49,899 nucleotides of DNA from Verrucomicrobiota bacterium (GTDB lineage: Bacteria; Verrucomicrobiota; Kiritimatiellia; SS1-B-03-39; UBA6053). The stretch spans positions 1 through 49,899 of the forward strand of contig JAFIGC010000026.1 of assembly GCA_020831635.1 (NCBI GenBank), in the 5' to 3' direction. The notes beneath the pieces are model-generated. The model worked only from the letters and a program-made list of their open reading frames with translations. It did no database searches and was not told the DNA's origin. This document shows positions 15,451 through 24,134 of the stretch, in pieces. Position 1 is the first letter of the stretch, and each line of letters opens with the position of its first letter. A program made the position numbers and the translations under genes.

Positions 15451-18400
15451 ATGAATCCAGTTCGCCTTTTCTCCATTCGCTTCCTGATCCGCACCCAAAT
15501 CCTTTATTTCGGCGTTTGTCTGTTTCTGATGACCCACGCGGTCAACCTGCGGGGGGAGTTGCCACCGGGGCTTACCGCCGGGCTGGCCTTCGGCGACACC
15601 CCCGGGCGGGTGACGCTCGATTCGTCGTTCTCGCTTGCCGGGCGCGCATTCACGGTGGAGGCCTGGATTTGGCTGGATGCAGCCGGCGGCGACCGCCCGG
15701 TTCTGGGGCAAATCGGAACGGAGAATCTCCTCCACTTGCTGATCCGCAATGATCGGATTTACTTCGGTTTTTGGAACGACGATCTCAACGGGAATACCCC
15801 GGTGCCGACCGGGGAGTGGGTGCACGTGGCGTACAGTTTTGACGCGGACACCCGCATTCAACGGATATTCCTGAATGGCGTGCAGGACGGGGAACGCGTC
15901 GCCGACGGGCAATTTGCTGAAAACAGCCTGCCACTTCTGTTGGGAGGGTATTCCGGTGCCGCGGTCAATCCCTTCCACGGCCGCATGCTGGAAGTGCGGA
16001 TATGGGATCATGTCCGCGACGCGGTCACGATTTCGGACCAACGCTTCACCACCCCCGCAAGCGACGCGCCGGGACTCGACGTTCTGTTCACGTTTGAAGG
16101 CATTCATGGTGCCGGCGTCCCCGAGGCCACGGGCACGCTGGAAACCAATGCGCTTGTCGGCGATGTGCATGCGGTCTCTCCCGTTTTGGCGCCCTCGCGG
16201 ATCGACAAGCCCTCCCTGCCGGCCGCTGTCGCTCCCGGCAGCCTGGCCGACCGTCTGAGCGGTTACACCCTGACGCCCCCGCCGGATATGCAGTATCCCG
16301 ACACCGGAGGCGACACCCTCACCGACGGACTGGGGCCGTTGTTGGTGTGGGGCGCTCCCTGGTTTTCCTTCACCGGTGTCGCCACCGAGTCGGTGTTGGC
16401 CTGGAATGACGTCGAACCGGAACTGACCTTCCATTTCGCCGAGCGGGTACGCATCGACACCATCACCCTCCATGCCGCGGACGGAGACGGTATCAGCGAG
16501 GTTTCACCACCCACCCTGATTCAGGTGCGCACGCCCGGCGGCTTCGTGGCGGATGTGTCGATCCCCCCGGTCTCAACCCCCGGGCGAACCCGGGCCTTGG
16601 CACTCAACGATATGGGAATGGTTACGGACGAAGTGACCCTGACCCTCAGTGGCGACAGCCCCTGGATGGCCCTCGCCGAAGTCAGCTTTGACGGTGAGCC
16701 CCTGGCGATGTCCGATCCGGCTCCCGCTCATCCGGTCCCGAAACTCGCCCGCTTGTTCCATGGTTACGACCCCGCACTCGACAACGAAGACGTGTTTCGT
16801 TTTGATCTGGATCGGGTTGGGGAGGAAGTCCGGTTCGGTTTCCGTCAAAGTCCCGACCCCTTGGGCGTGGCGGCCACCGTCGAATGGTCCACCGATTTAG
16901 ACGCCTGGACCACGCTTCCCCACGAATCCAGCCCTGTTGAGGGAAAAAAACTCGCCCGCCACATCCCGGATCCCGCAGAAAACAAGGTTTTTTTCCGATT
17001 GCGTTTCGAAATGTCCGCTCCGCTTTCCGCCGTGCACCCCCCTTTCGATACCGAAATCGAAGAAAGTGAAGACCTGTTCCACTTTCCCGCCGGGGCCCTT
17101 TTGGGAAGCGATTTTTCTCTCGGAGGAGAGGATGATTTGACCCTCATTGCCGTGAACGACCATGAAAATCTGGTGGGGAGCCTCCTGAGCTTTGCGTATG
17201 GAGTCACCCTCCGCATCGAAGCGGATGGTTCCGGCACCGTCGAGGCGCCCAAGTCCATGCCCGGCACTGCCGTTTTGAACGAAGAAATTACTTACACCGT
17301 GATCAACCGCCTCGGCGAGTCCGTGCGCCGCACCTTCGCCTTCACCGTGATCGGGGAAAACGATCCGCCGACGGTGGAAGACTTCACCGGAAACCATACC
17401 GTCGGGACCGTCGATGCCGGGATCGCCTACCGTTACTTCGAAGGCGACTATCCGACCGAGGAAAGCCTGCTCGCCGCCGAACCCGTCGCCACCGGTCGCA
17501 TCCCCACCTTCAACCTCGACCCCGCCACCGCCGCCGATGGCTACGGTTTCGAATTCACCGGAGAACTCTTCGTCCCCGCCGCCGGGCCCTACACCTTCTA
17601 CACCGGCAACGCCAACGGCGTCGTGCTCGATATCAACGGCGAGCGCGTGGTTGACAACACCTACGAAGACCCCGCCACCGGGCGCAGCGGCACCATAACC
17701 CTCGCAGCCGGAACGCACACCCTCCGGGTGCGCTATTTCGATGCCGCCGATCCCGAGCCGCTCACCGTGGACTACTCCGGCCCCGGCCTGCCGCGCGAGC
17801 CCATCCCCGCCAGCGCCTTTCCCCGCCTGTCCGATCTGCCCATTGGCACCGCCAGTGATATCGATGACGGCGATGTCCTGCACATCTCCCATCTCAACGG
17901 CATCGCCCTCGCCGACGGGGCACCCGCCGTGTTGCCCTCCGGCGCGAAGTTGACGCTCGCCGCCGACGGGCAGATCACCTACTTGCCCGCCCCGGGAAGA
18001 ACGCTACTCCACGAGGCCACCGGCACCGACAATTTCACCTACACCGTCACCGACAGCGGCGGACTTTCCGCCACCGGCACCGCCGGCATCGACCTCGCCC
18101 GGCTGAACACCGCACCCACGGCAGTCGAGTCGTTTCATTTCGCCACCAACCATAGTTTGACCGGCAATTTCCAAATACATGATCTGATCCATGACGCCGA
18201 TGGCGATTCCCTTCGCGTCACCCATGTCAACGGTGTCCCCTGGCTTGGCGGCGAAGCCTTTCAGCTTCCGTCCAAGGCGATCCTGCGCTTGCCGACGCAA
18301 TTCCCGGGGGTGATTGACTATGATGGCGCATGGTCTTTTGTGAATACATTATCGCAAAATCAGGTGATTGAGCAGTTCTCCTTCACCGCCACGGATGCGG

Positions 18401-19524
18401 CGGGCGCCACGGTTACACTGACCGCAAACGGCGATTGGATAAAGCCGAAGTTTCATTTAATCTATTTGGACCGACGACTGCCGGGGGGCGAAGGGTTATC
18501 GGACGCCGAAGTTGTTTTTACCAACCTTTATCGCCATGATCTGGAAGTCATTCTCTATGGCATACACAAAGAAACCGGAACGCCAACCCCCTTCGTTACC
18601 CGTACAATTCCATCCGGGGAAAGCCTTCGGCAACAATTGGAGCCAGCGGAAGGGATTCCCCTTGGAGAGATGAGTTTTCTGGATGCCTATGAAATACACA
18701 TCGATACCGTGGAGGGAGATCCACTCTTCTATTATAACGAACTCATTCTCCGCGACCTTTATTCCACGCACAACAAGTCCTTTTTTGAGATGTCGATTGC
18801 CTCGAATCCCCATTGGCCCGTGGTGGCGAATCACAAACTTTATGGCGATGACGGGTATAGCGAACGGCATTATCAGACGGGAAGTTACGTCATTGAAGTT
18901 GCGTATGGCAGCATTGTGACCCTTACACAGTACAGCCTTGTAGATGCCGACCCCATCTTCAGTCTCATGAGTACGCCCGCCAACACCTCCGTCGTCGAGC
19001 CCGGCTTTGCGGCCAACATCCTCATTGAGGCGATCTGCCGGACAAATGACCTCAGCCGCTTCACCGCTCAAAACTTGAACGAGGAGGATATCGTGCTCAC
19101 CGTCGGCAACGAAGGGAAGTCGTTGTCCGTACCCGCCGGACAGACCGTGGCATTCGAAGTAAACTACTGGCCGACAATCCCGGTCAAACTCCTCGACGGA
19201 GACCTTGGCCTGCACAACAGCAGTGCCACGGACTGCCCCCGGGTGATCGACTTCAGCTTCATCTCGTTTTGTGCCGACGCCTTCACAACCTTTACACAAG
19301 TGATCAACAACGGAAACGAGGCCTTTACGGTGCGCATCCAGTCCGTGGAATTCCCAACCCTGATCAGCAGTCCCGTAACCATTGCCGCGGGTTCCGATAG
19401 TACCATCCAGATGGACTCCCAGGGCCGGGATATTCAAGGCACGGAAGGCCGAGTGGTCATCATGTTGGAATCCGGGATGCAGGATGGCCCGACGTTTACG
19501 TTCTCGGATGAAAACTGTTTCTGA
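15451..19524 (+). CDS. Large exported LamG / discoidin-like / PA14 / cadherin-like protein
   Basis: From ATG 15451 (an in-frame ATG at 15412 is also possible) the protein has 1,357 residues. A signal peptide comes first (hydrophobic QILYFGVCLFLMTHAV). A LamG/concanavalin-type domain (about 40-195) has FTVEAWIWLD and WVHVAYSFD. A galactose-binding, F5/8-like sandwich follows (about 305-415). A PA14 domain (about 655-790) has YRYFEGDYPTEES, TFYTGNANGVVLDINGERV and GTHTLRVRYFD. Two cadherin-like repeats (about 795-990) contain DDGDVLHISH and DADGDSLRVTH. The last ~370 residues are a region I do not recognise, with less GC-biased codons. It is likely an extracellular or surface glycan-binding protein. 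The plus-strand gene is divergent from the DUF1328 operon. Confidence 0.8.
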   Translation: MNPVRLFSIRFLIRTQILYFGVCLFLMTHAVNLRGELPPGLTAGLAFGDTPGRVTLDSSFSLAGRAFTVEAWIWLDAAGGDRPVLGQIGTENLLHLLIRNDRIYFGFWNDDLNGNTPVPTGEWVHVAYSFDADTRIQRIFLNGVQDGERVADGQFAENSLPLLLGGYSGAAVNPFHGRMLEVRIWDHVRDAVTISDQRFTTPASDAPGLDVLFTFEGIHGAGVPEATGTLETNALVGDVHAVSPVLAPSRIDKPSLPAAVAPGSLADRLSGYTLTPPPDMQYPDTGGDTLTDGLGPLLVWGAPWFSFTGVATESVLAWNDVEPELTFHFAERVRIDTITLHAADGDGISEVSPPTLIQVRTPGGFVADVSIPPVSTPGRTRALALNDMGMVTDEVTLTLSGDSPWMALAEVSFDGEPLAMSDPAPAHPVPKLARLFHGYDPALDNEDVFRFDLDRVGEEVRFGFRQSPDPLGVAATVEWSTDLDAWTTLPHESSPVEGKKLARHIPDPAENKVFFRLRFEMSAPLSAVHPPFDTEIEESEDLFHFPAGALLGSDFSLGGEDDLTLIAVNDHENLVGSLLSFAYGVTLRIEADGSGTVEAPKSMPGTAVLNEEITYTVINRLGESVRRTFAFTVIGENDPPTVEDFTGNHTVGTVDAGIAYRYFEGDYPTEESLLAAEPVATGRIPTFNLDPATAADGYGFEFTGELFVPAAGPYTFYTGNANGVVLDINGERVVDNTYEDPATGRSGTITLAAGTHTLRVRYFDAADPEPLTVDYSGPGLPREPIPASAFPRLSDLPIGTASDIDDGDVLHISHLNGIALADGAPAVLPSGAKLTLAADGQITYLPAPGRTLLHEATGTDNFTYTVTDSGGLSATGTAGIDLARLNTAPTAVESFHFATNHSLTGNFQIHDLIHDADGDSLRVTHVNGVPWLGGEAFQLPSKAILRLPTQFPGVIDYDGAWSFVNTLSQNQVIEQFSFTATDAAGATVTLTANGDWIKPKFHLIYLDRRLPGGEGLSDAEVVFTNLYRHDLEVILYGIHKETGTPTPFVTRTIPSGESLRQQLEPAEGIPLGEMSFLDAYEIHIDTVEGDPLFYYNELILRDLYSTHNKSFFEMSIASNPHWPVVANHKLYGDDGYSERHYQTGSYVIEVAYGSIVTLTQYSLVDADPIFSLMSTPANTSVVEPGFAANILIEAICRTNDLSRFTAQNLNEEDIVLTVGNEGKSLSVPAGQTVAFEVNYWPTIPVKLLDGDLGLHNSSATDCPRVIDFSFISFCADAFTTFTQVINNGNEAFTVRIQSVEFPTLISSPVTIAAGSDSTIQMDSQGRDIQGTEGRVVIMLESGMQDGPTFTFSDENCF

Positions 19525-19581
19525 TGGAAACATCTCCCTCTGGCATTTCTGCCTGAATCCGTGAGATCTTTGCTTTGAATC

Positions 19582-19656
19582 CGCACAATCCACAAACAAC
19601 CCGCAACACACAACCCAACAACCCAACAACTCAACCACTCAACGACTCAACTACCC
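19582..19656 (+). repeat. CAACAACCC-type low-complexity repeat
   Basis: Directly after the large exported protein gene the sequence repeats CAACAACCC, CAACAACTCAACC and similar 5-9-bp units for about 75 bp. It matches the inverted stretch at 11032-11081. Confidence 0.6.
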
Positions 19657-19674
19657 ATCCCCCCCCAAAAAAAA

Positions 19675-20225
19675 TCATGGCACCAGAATTTTTCCTTTTT
19701 GCACGCGCTCCAGCCAGGCGCGGGTGGCCTCCTGTAGGCCGTAGTCGGGATCGAGCAGGCGGATGCGGTCCTCGTCCATGGCCACCAGAAGGGTGGCATG
19801 GTGAACTTCCGGCAAGGTGGAGATTTCGATGAGGGCGGGCAAATCGGACGGAGAGAGTTCGTGTCCCGGAGGCAAGACTCGAAGGGGCATGCCCAATTTG
19901 CGGGAGGCGCGTATCAATCCCAGGGTGGTGGTGCCATCCCAAGTGGTCCCCGCCCAGCGGGAGAGGGTGCGTTCGGAGGGCGCGGGTTCGCCGGTGTGCA
20001 GCTCATAGAGATTCCCCAAGGCCACCAAACGCCCTGATGGGCGAAGGATTCGGCCAGAAACCAACCCGGATAATGTGTTTGGCCCAGGGCATGGGCCGCG
20101 ACCGCCATTCCTCCCCAGCCGATCAAAAAAATCCCCACGACCAGTGGGGGGAGTTTGGGAAACCGCTTTTGCAGGATTCGCGGCACCAGGATGCAGGCCA
20201 AGAGTTGGATCGGGTATCGGAACAT
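19675..20225 (-). pseudogene. Frameshifted C39-like peptidase / membrane protein
   Basis: From ATG 20225 the frame gives MFRYPIQLLACILVPRIL, a membrane stretch, AAHALGQTHYPGWFLAESFA and then leaves the family. The continuation is in another frame: ALGNLYELHTGEPAPSERTL, RWAGTTWDGTTTLGLIRAS, HHATLLVAMDEDRIRLLDP and WLERVQKGKILVP. This second half resembles the bacteriocin-processing C39-type cysteine peptidase fold, with the His of the HHATLLV strand followed by an Asp. The frameshift (about 20030-20060) falls where the catalytic Cys should be, so no active Cys can be read. It could be a single indel in a recent gene or a sequencing error. Confidence 0.6.
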
Positions 20226-20288
20226 TTTTTTGGAATTGTTGCCCCTTGTCAGCCTGAAAGGAGATGAAAAAAGAGTGGACGGCATTCC

Positions 20289-20452
20289 TAAGGGTCCACG
20301 CAAAAATAAATTCACAGATTTTGAGCGTCGAGGCGCGTGACCCGCAAGGCGCGAAAACAAAGGAATATTAGCAATATTTCGTGTTTTCGCAACGCCGCAG
20401 GACGCGATGCATCGGCGGTCAAAATGTGAAGTTATTTTTGCGTGGACCCTTA
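20289..20452. mobile_element. MITE-like 164-bp inverted-repeat element
   Basis: The two halves are inverted copies of each other over almost the whole length. The ends are exact: TAAGGGTCCACG at 20289-20300 and its complement at 20441-20452, continuing with CAAAAATAA and TTCACA. The inner part (GCGTCGAGGCGCG..., GCGCGAAAAC) is an imperfect match and the centre is AATATT-AGC-AATATT. Each end carries TA, so the element may be AGGGTCC...GGACCCT with a TA target duplication, as in IS630/Tc1-type MITEs. No transposase is present. It lies between the broken C39-like gene and the coiled-coil gene. Confidence 0.65.
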
Positions 20453-20490
20453 CTTCCCCGCGCTCTCTGCGGCCTCCGTTCCCTCCTGTT
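20453..20490. repeat. GCGGAGAGCGCGGAG-type repeat (first of three sites)
   Basis: This stretch reads, on the minus strand, as GGCCGCAGAGAGCGCGGGG. Related wording is at 21389-21407 (GGACGCGGAGAGCGCGGAG) and 22640-22664 (GACGCGGAGAGCGAAGACG). All three are between genes and have roughly 9-bp units with a GCGGAG or AGAGCG core. Confidence 0.5.
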
Positions 20491-20627
20491 CAAAAAAGTT
20501 TCGGTGGATCGAAACGGGTTTTACGATGAAGATTCCCCTGTTGCACTGGATTTGTGGATAAAAAGTGACATGCATCATCGCTTTCCGGATGGTAAATCGC
20601 CCAAAATTAAGGTATCGCCATTTACCT

Positions 20628-21359
20628 ATGATAGTCTTAAAGGTTTTAACTGCCATGATTGCGGGGATCGCCACCCTGTTCGTTCAAGTATCGGCCCAAC
20701 CCATGCCGATCGAGGAAGCCATGCGGAAAATGATCGAAGCCGGGGCTTTTTCCGCTCAGGAGCCCCCGCCACTTTCCACCCGCTTTCTGCCGGTGGACCC
20801 AAGCGAAAAAGATGAAATTCTGCGGAGCTTCACATCCGAAATCTACGAGTCGTTGAAAGAAAAGCTGATTCAACCCCACCGTGATTTGGAAAATAAATTA
20901 AATGAATACGTATCATTTTTTCAAGATATTCATAATCAAACCGATGAGAGGCGTCGAGAAATTCTTGAGATCACTTCGGAATGGGAGGAAAAAGGCTTTC
21001 CTTACATGGAAGGCTATTCTCAAGTGGAGATTGCCGAACAGGATTGGTATTTGCATGACGAGGCTTTACGTCGTCAGAAGAGATCCTTGAGTTATCATTT
21101 GGCTTTGTTTCAACAATTGCAAGCCCGAAGGGACGAGATGCTGAAACGCCTCGACATGCCCCCCGAGATTTTTGAGATCGAGCAAGGCTTGGATGAACTT
21201 GAGGAAGTTTTACAAAATACCCGAGGCGCCATCCGGTACATGGAAGCGTCCCCACCTGAAAACCCGGCCCGGGTGATGATCAAGGTTTTGAAAGAACTGG
21301 GATACAATCCGAGGGAAGAAATCCGCGCACTCTTGGAACAAAACGCGAAGGAACCATGA
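20628..21359 (+). CDS. Exported coiled-coil protein of unknown family
   Basis: From ATG 20628 the protein has 243 residues: a signal peptide (VLKVLTAMIAGIATLFVQ) with likely cleavage at VSA-QPM, then an almost wholly helical, charged region. Long Glu/Lys/Arg/Gln runs such as SEIYESLKEKLIQPHRDLEN and RRREILEITSEWEEKG suggest coiled coils. No catalytic motif is visible. An earlier in-frame start at 20565 would bury the signal peptide. It lies just after the MITE-like element and a GCGGAG repeat, and may have been a repeat-flanked single gene. The function is unknown. Confidence 0.65.
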   Translation: MIVLKVLTAMIAGIATLFVQVSAQPMPIEEAMRKMIEAGAFSAQEPPPLSTRFLPVDPSEKDEILRSFTSEIYESLKEKLIQPHRDLENKLNEYVSFFQDIHNQTDERRREILEITSEWEEKGFPYMEGYSQVEIAEQDWYLHDEALRRQKRSLSYHLALFQQLQARRDEMLKRLDMPPEIFEIEQGLDELEEVLQNTRGAIRYMEASPPENPARVMIKVLKELGYNPREEIRALLEQNAKEP

Positions 21360-21540
21360 TGCCTGTGTGTCTGTTGTTTTTGAAAACAGTAGGACGCGGA
21401 GAGCGCGGAGCAAAGCCACTGCAAGGCTTCGCTTTCTTCGCGGCCTTTTGTTCTAAACACAGAGGGTTTGAACAGAAGCACGCAAAGCGAAGGTCGGACA
21501 TCGAACTTGACTTTCCAGAAACATCCCACATAGTTTTTGC

Positions 21541-21795
21541 ATGAAAACTACGTATACCATCACACAGGCGCAACAGCAATTTCCCGCCATGGTCAGGGAA
21601 AGCGCTTCCGTGGGGATGATCCCGATTACCCGGCATCAGGAAACCGTGGCCTATGTGGTTTCCAAAGTGCGGATGGATGCCATCGTGGAGACCATGGAGC
21701 TTCTGTCCCAGCCGGAAACCATGGCGCAGATCCGGGCTTATGAACGCGGGGAGCTGAATTTTCATTCCGTGGATGCGCTGGACGATGAGGATTGA
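21541..21795 (+). CDS. Phd/YefM-family antitoxin
   Basis: The 84-residue protein starts MKTTYTITQAQQQFPAMVRE and continues with IPITRHQETVAYVVSK. These are the DNA-binding N-terminal strand-helix pattern and R-x-x-x-x-A-V-x-V strand of Phd/YefM antitoxins. The acidic C-terminal tail (FHSVDALDDED) would bind and block the toxin. It overlaps the next gene by 11 bp, which is typical of toxin-antitoxin pairs with translational coupling. Autorepression through the upstream region is expected from the family. Confidence 0.88.
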   Translation: MKTTYTITQAQQQFPAMVRESASVGMIPITRHQETVAYVVSKVRMDAIVETMELLSQPETMAQIRAYERGELNFHSVDALDDED

Positions 21796-22063
21796 AGTGT
21801 CCGATCAGGTCATTGCCTACGTGAAAGGCCTGCCCCCCGCGCCGCGTGGTTCTCTGCGTCTGGCGATCCGAAAACTTGAACGCCTTCATGGGGACATTCG
21901 GAATCTGGAGGGCGTTTTAACGGATTACCAGCGGCTCCGCGCCGGGGCTCACCGTGTGATCTTTCAGGTGAAAACTTCCTCAAGCGGACCCGTCATCCGT
22001 TGCATCTTTGCCCAGCACCGAAGTATCGTCTATACCATGGTGGAGGACATTCTCCACGGTTGA
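21785..22063 (+). CDS. RelE/ParE-superfamily toxin
   Basis: From ATG 21785 the protein has 92 residues. It has the RelE/ParE fold order: a short strand, helix with PPAPRGSLRLAIRKLERLHG, LTDYQRLRAGAHRVIFQVK, then IRCIFAQHRSIVYTMVEDIL. The Tyr-x-Arg-Leu-Arg-x-Gly and R-x-I/V-F strand, with an Arg/His-containing C-terminus, fit ribosome-dependent RelE mRNA interferases or ParE gyrase inhibitors. Which one cannot be told. The gene overlaps its antitoxin by 11 bp. No plasmid or phage genes are near, so it is a chromosomal pair. Confidence 0.85.
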   Translation: MRIEVSDQVIAYVKGLPPAPRGSLRLAIRKLERLHGDIRNLEGVLTDYQRLRAGAHRVIFQVKTSSSGPVIRCIFAQHRSIVYTMVEDILHG

Positions 22064-22202
22064 TCTTTAATTTATCCACGGTTTCGAAAAAAACGACAAC
22101 CTTTCACCTGAAGTTCCCCGGGTAGTGTCGCCTGACGGATCCCTGAAATCAAACGTCCGACTTTGAATGTTAAATGGGTGGGGATCCGGTTCGGAACTCT
22201 TT

Positions 22203-22508
22203 TTAAAAAAGAGTGAACAAGAAAAGCACCAGAAATAATCCGAGTGCCCGGGCGATGACCACGATCAACACCCCGCTGGGAAAAATATCGGCGGTAGTCC
22301 ATTTGGAAAGAAGAAACAACAACAGGCCAAAGGAAAGCAGCCAGCCGATGTGAGGAACCATGCCCACAAGAGCCGCAAATAAAGCCGCGAGCAGCAGAGC
22401 GCGGATATCCCCGTCCTCACCCACCAGTTTCATTCCGCACCAGATCAATAACCCTGTGATCACGGTTTGCAGGCAGATGATGATTAGTATGGTCGTGAAA
22501 TCCGGCAT
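22203..22508 (-). CDS. Small three-helix membrane protein
   Basis: The 101 residues are almost entirely hydrophobic, with three or four membrane segments: TTILIIICLQTVITGLLIW, ALLLAALFAALVGMVPHIGW, LLSFGLLLFLL and VLIVVIARALGLFLVLFLF. GGAGG lies a suitable distance before ATG 22508, which supports it as a real gene. I do not recognise a family. The stop lies in a short palindrome (CTCTTTTTAAAAAAGAG) that might also help to end transcription. Confidence 0.7.
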   Translation of the reverse strand: MPDFTTILIIICLQTVITGLLIWCGMKLVGEDGDIRALLLAALFAALVGMVPHIGWLLSFGLLLFLLSKWTTADIFPSGVLIVVIARALGLFLVLFLFTLF

Positions 22509-22727
22509 GGGGTCCTCCTCTATGGTTTACATCCCCTGAACGCGGGGGAAAGTCACACATAAACAGAGTTTTCAGCAGGATCAATGCTTTTTTGGATGCT
22601 CAACGCGCATATATCGGTGATCATCCTATTGAACAGGACGACGCGGAGAGCGAAGACGTAGAGCGTGCATTCAATTACGGAAAGGATTCGGCGTGGTGAG
22701 TCCGTTGGACACTTTGTGATTGAGAAT

Positions 22728-24134
22728 TTAAGGCTCGAGCAGGGTGGGTTGGGGGACGACTTGCCAGCGTTTGGGGAGGGGTTGGATGCGGTGGGCGTAT
22801 TCGTCGTCGAGGCGGTTTTTGACGAGGCCCAGGCGGATGAGTTGGCGTTCGTGTTGTTCGCCGTAATCGCCGGTGCGGTCAAGTTCCTCGATCAGGGCTT
22901 CGCGGTGTTGGCGGAGAATGTCGGCATGTTCGGGGTCGGCGGCCAAGTTGTGGATGTTGTGGGGATCGGCCTCGCAGTCGTAGAGTTCTTCTTCGGGTTT
23001 GGTGGGGGCGAACCAGAGGGCCTGGGCGGGGGTGAGCTGATTTTGGGCCCGGGCTTCCCGCAGAATGCGGGTGGTTTGTTGGGTCTCCATATAGCGGTTT
23101 CGCTGGGCGTAGGGGATTTCGGGATGAAAATTTCGGATGTAGAGGTATTGGCGGCTTCGCAGGGCCCGGACCCGGTCGAAGGCTTCGTCCATGCGGTCCC
23201 GTCCGGCGATGCAGTATTCGCGTGGCGGGGTGGTGACCTTGGGTCCGGCGAAGACGCGGCCTTGATACGTCTCGGGGACTTTCACGCCGGCGGCGGTGAG
23301 AATTGTGGGAGCGATGTCGAGCCAACTTACGGGCTGGTCGTCGGCGACGCCTTCGGGCAGGACGCCCGGCCAGCGTAGAATGAGGGGCAAATGGATGCCG
23401 GCTTCGTAACACCAGCGTTTTTCGCGCACTTGGCCGCGTCCGTGGTCGGACAAATAAATGACGAGGGTGTTGTCCCGTTCGCCGCTGGCGCGGAGGGCGG
23501 CGAGGGCCCGGGCCACGCCTTTGTCCTGCAGGGTGAGGGCATCGAGATTGCGGGCGATCTCTTGGCGGGTGACGGGGGTGTCGGGCAGATAAGGAGGGAC
23601 TTCCACCTGATCGGGATCGCACAATTCGTCATCGGAGAGGCGGGGGCGAATGTTTTTGCGGTAGTTGTCGGCCCACATGCCGCTTTCGTGGGTTTCGAAA
23701 AAGTTGATGTACAGGAGCCAAGGCTTGTCTTTGTATTTTCCGGCGGCGAGGTCGTCAAACCAGTCCCGGCGCTCGTCGGCAAAATCTGGGGGCGGGTCGA
23801 AATTGAAATCGTCTTTGGTGTGCCAGTTGACGAGGTAACCGGCGTCGCGCAGTTCGTGGGTGAAGAGGCGGGGCGGGTTCAGCAGGGTGGAGCGCATGTG
23901 ATGGGAACCGATGGACCATGCGGTCCGTCCAGTGACCATGGCGGAACGGCTGGGGGCGCAGACGGGAGCGGTGGAAATGCCGAGGGTGTAGCGGACGCCT
24001 TCGCGGGCCAGTTGGTCGATGGCGGGGGTGCGGGCGATGGGATTGCCGTAGCAGCCCTGATACCGTCCGGTGTCTTCGCCTTGCAGGATGAGAATGTTGG
24101 GTTTTGATTTCACGAGGTTCTTCTTTCGTTCCAT
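22728..24134 (-). CDS. Sulfatase, CAPSR type
   Basis: The 468-residue protein (ATG 24134, or GTG 24113 giving a 4-bp GTGA overlap with the gene before it) is a type I sulfatase. The formylglycine motif is C59-A-P-S-R in VCAPSRSAMVTGR. The N-terminal metal site reads Gly-Glu-Asp rather than the usual Asp-Asp. Metal-binding SDHGRGQ is near the middle. Type I sulfatases need a Cys-to-formylglycine maturase, which is not in the window. No signal peptide is visible, so secretion is unclear. It is the second gene of an operon with the HisA-like gene. The substrate, a sulfated glycan or sterol, cannot be told. Confidence 0.9.
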   Translation of the reverse strand: MERKKNLVKSKPNILILQGEDTGRYQGCYGNPIARTPAIDQLAREGVRYTLGISTAPVCAPSRSAMVTGRTAWSIGSHHMRSTLLNPPRLFTHELRDAGYLVNWHTKDDFNFDPPPDFADERRDWFDDLAAGKYKDKPWLLYINFFETHESGMWADNYRKNIRPRLSDDELCDPDQVEVPPYLPDTPVTRQEIARNLDALTLQDKGVARALAALRASGERDNTLVIYLSDHGRGQVREKRWCYEAGIHLPLILRWPGVLPEGVADDQPVSWLDIAPTILTAAGVKVPETYQGRVFAGPKVTTPPREYCIAGRDRMDEAFDRVRALRSRQYLYIRNFHPEIPYAQRNRYMETQQTTRILREARAQNQLTPAQALWFAPTKPEEELYDCEADPHNIHNLAADPEHADILRQHREALIEELDRTGDYGEQHERQLIRLGLVKNRLDDEYAHRIQPLPKRWQVVPQPTLLEP

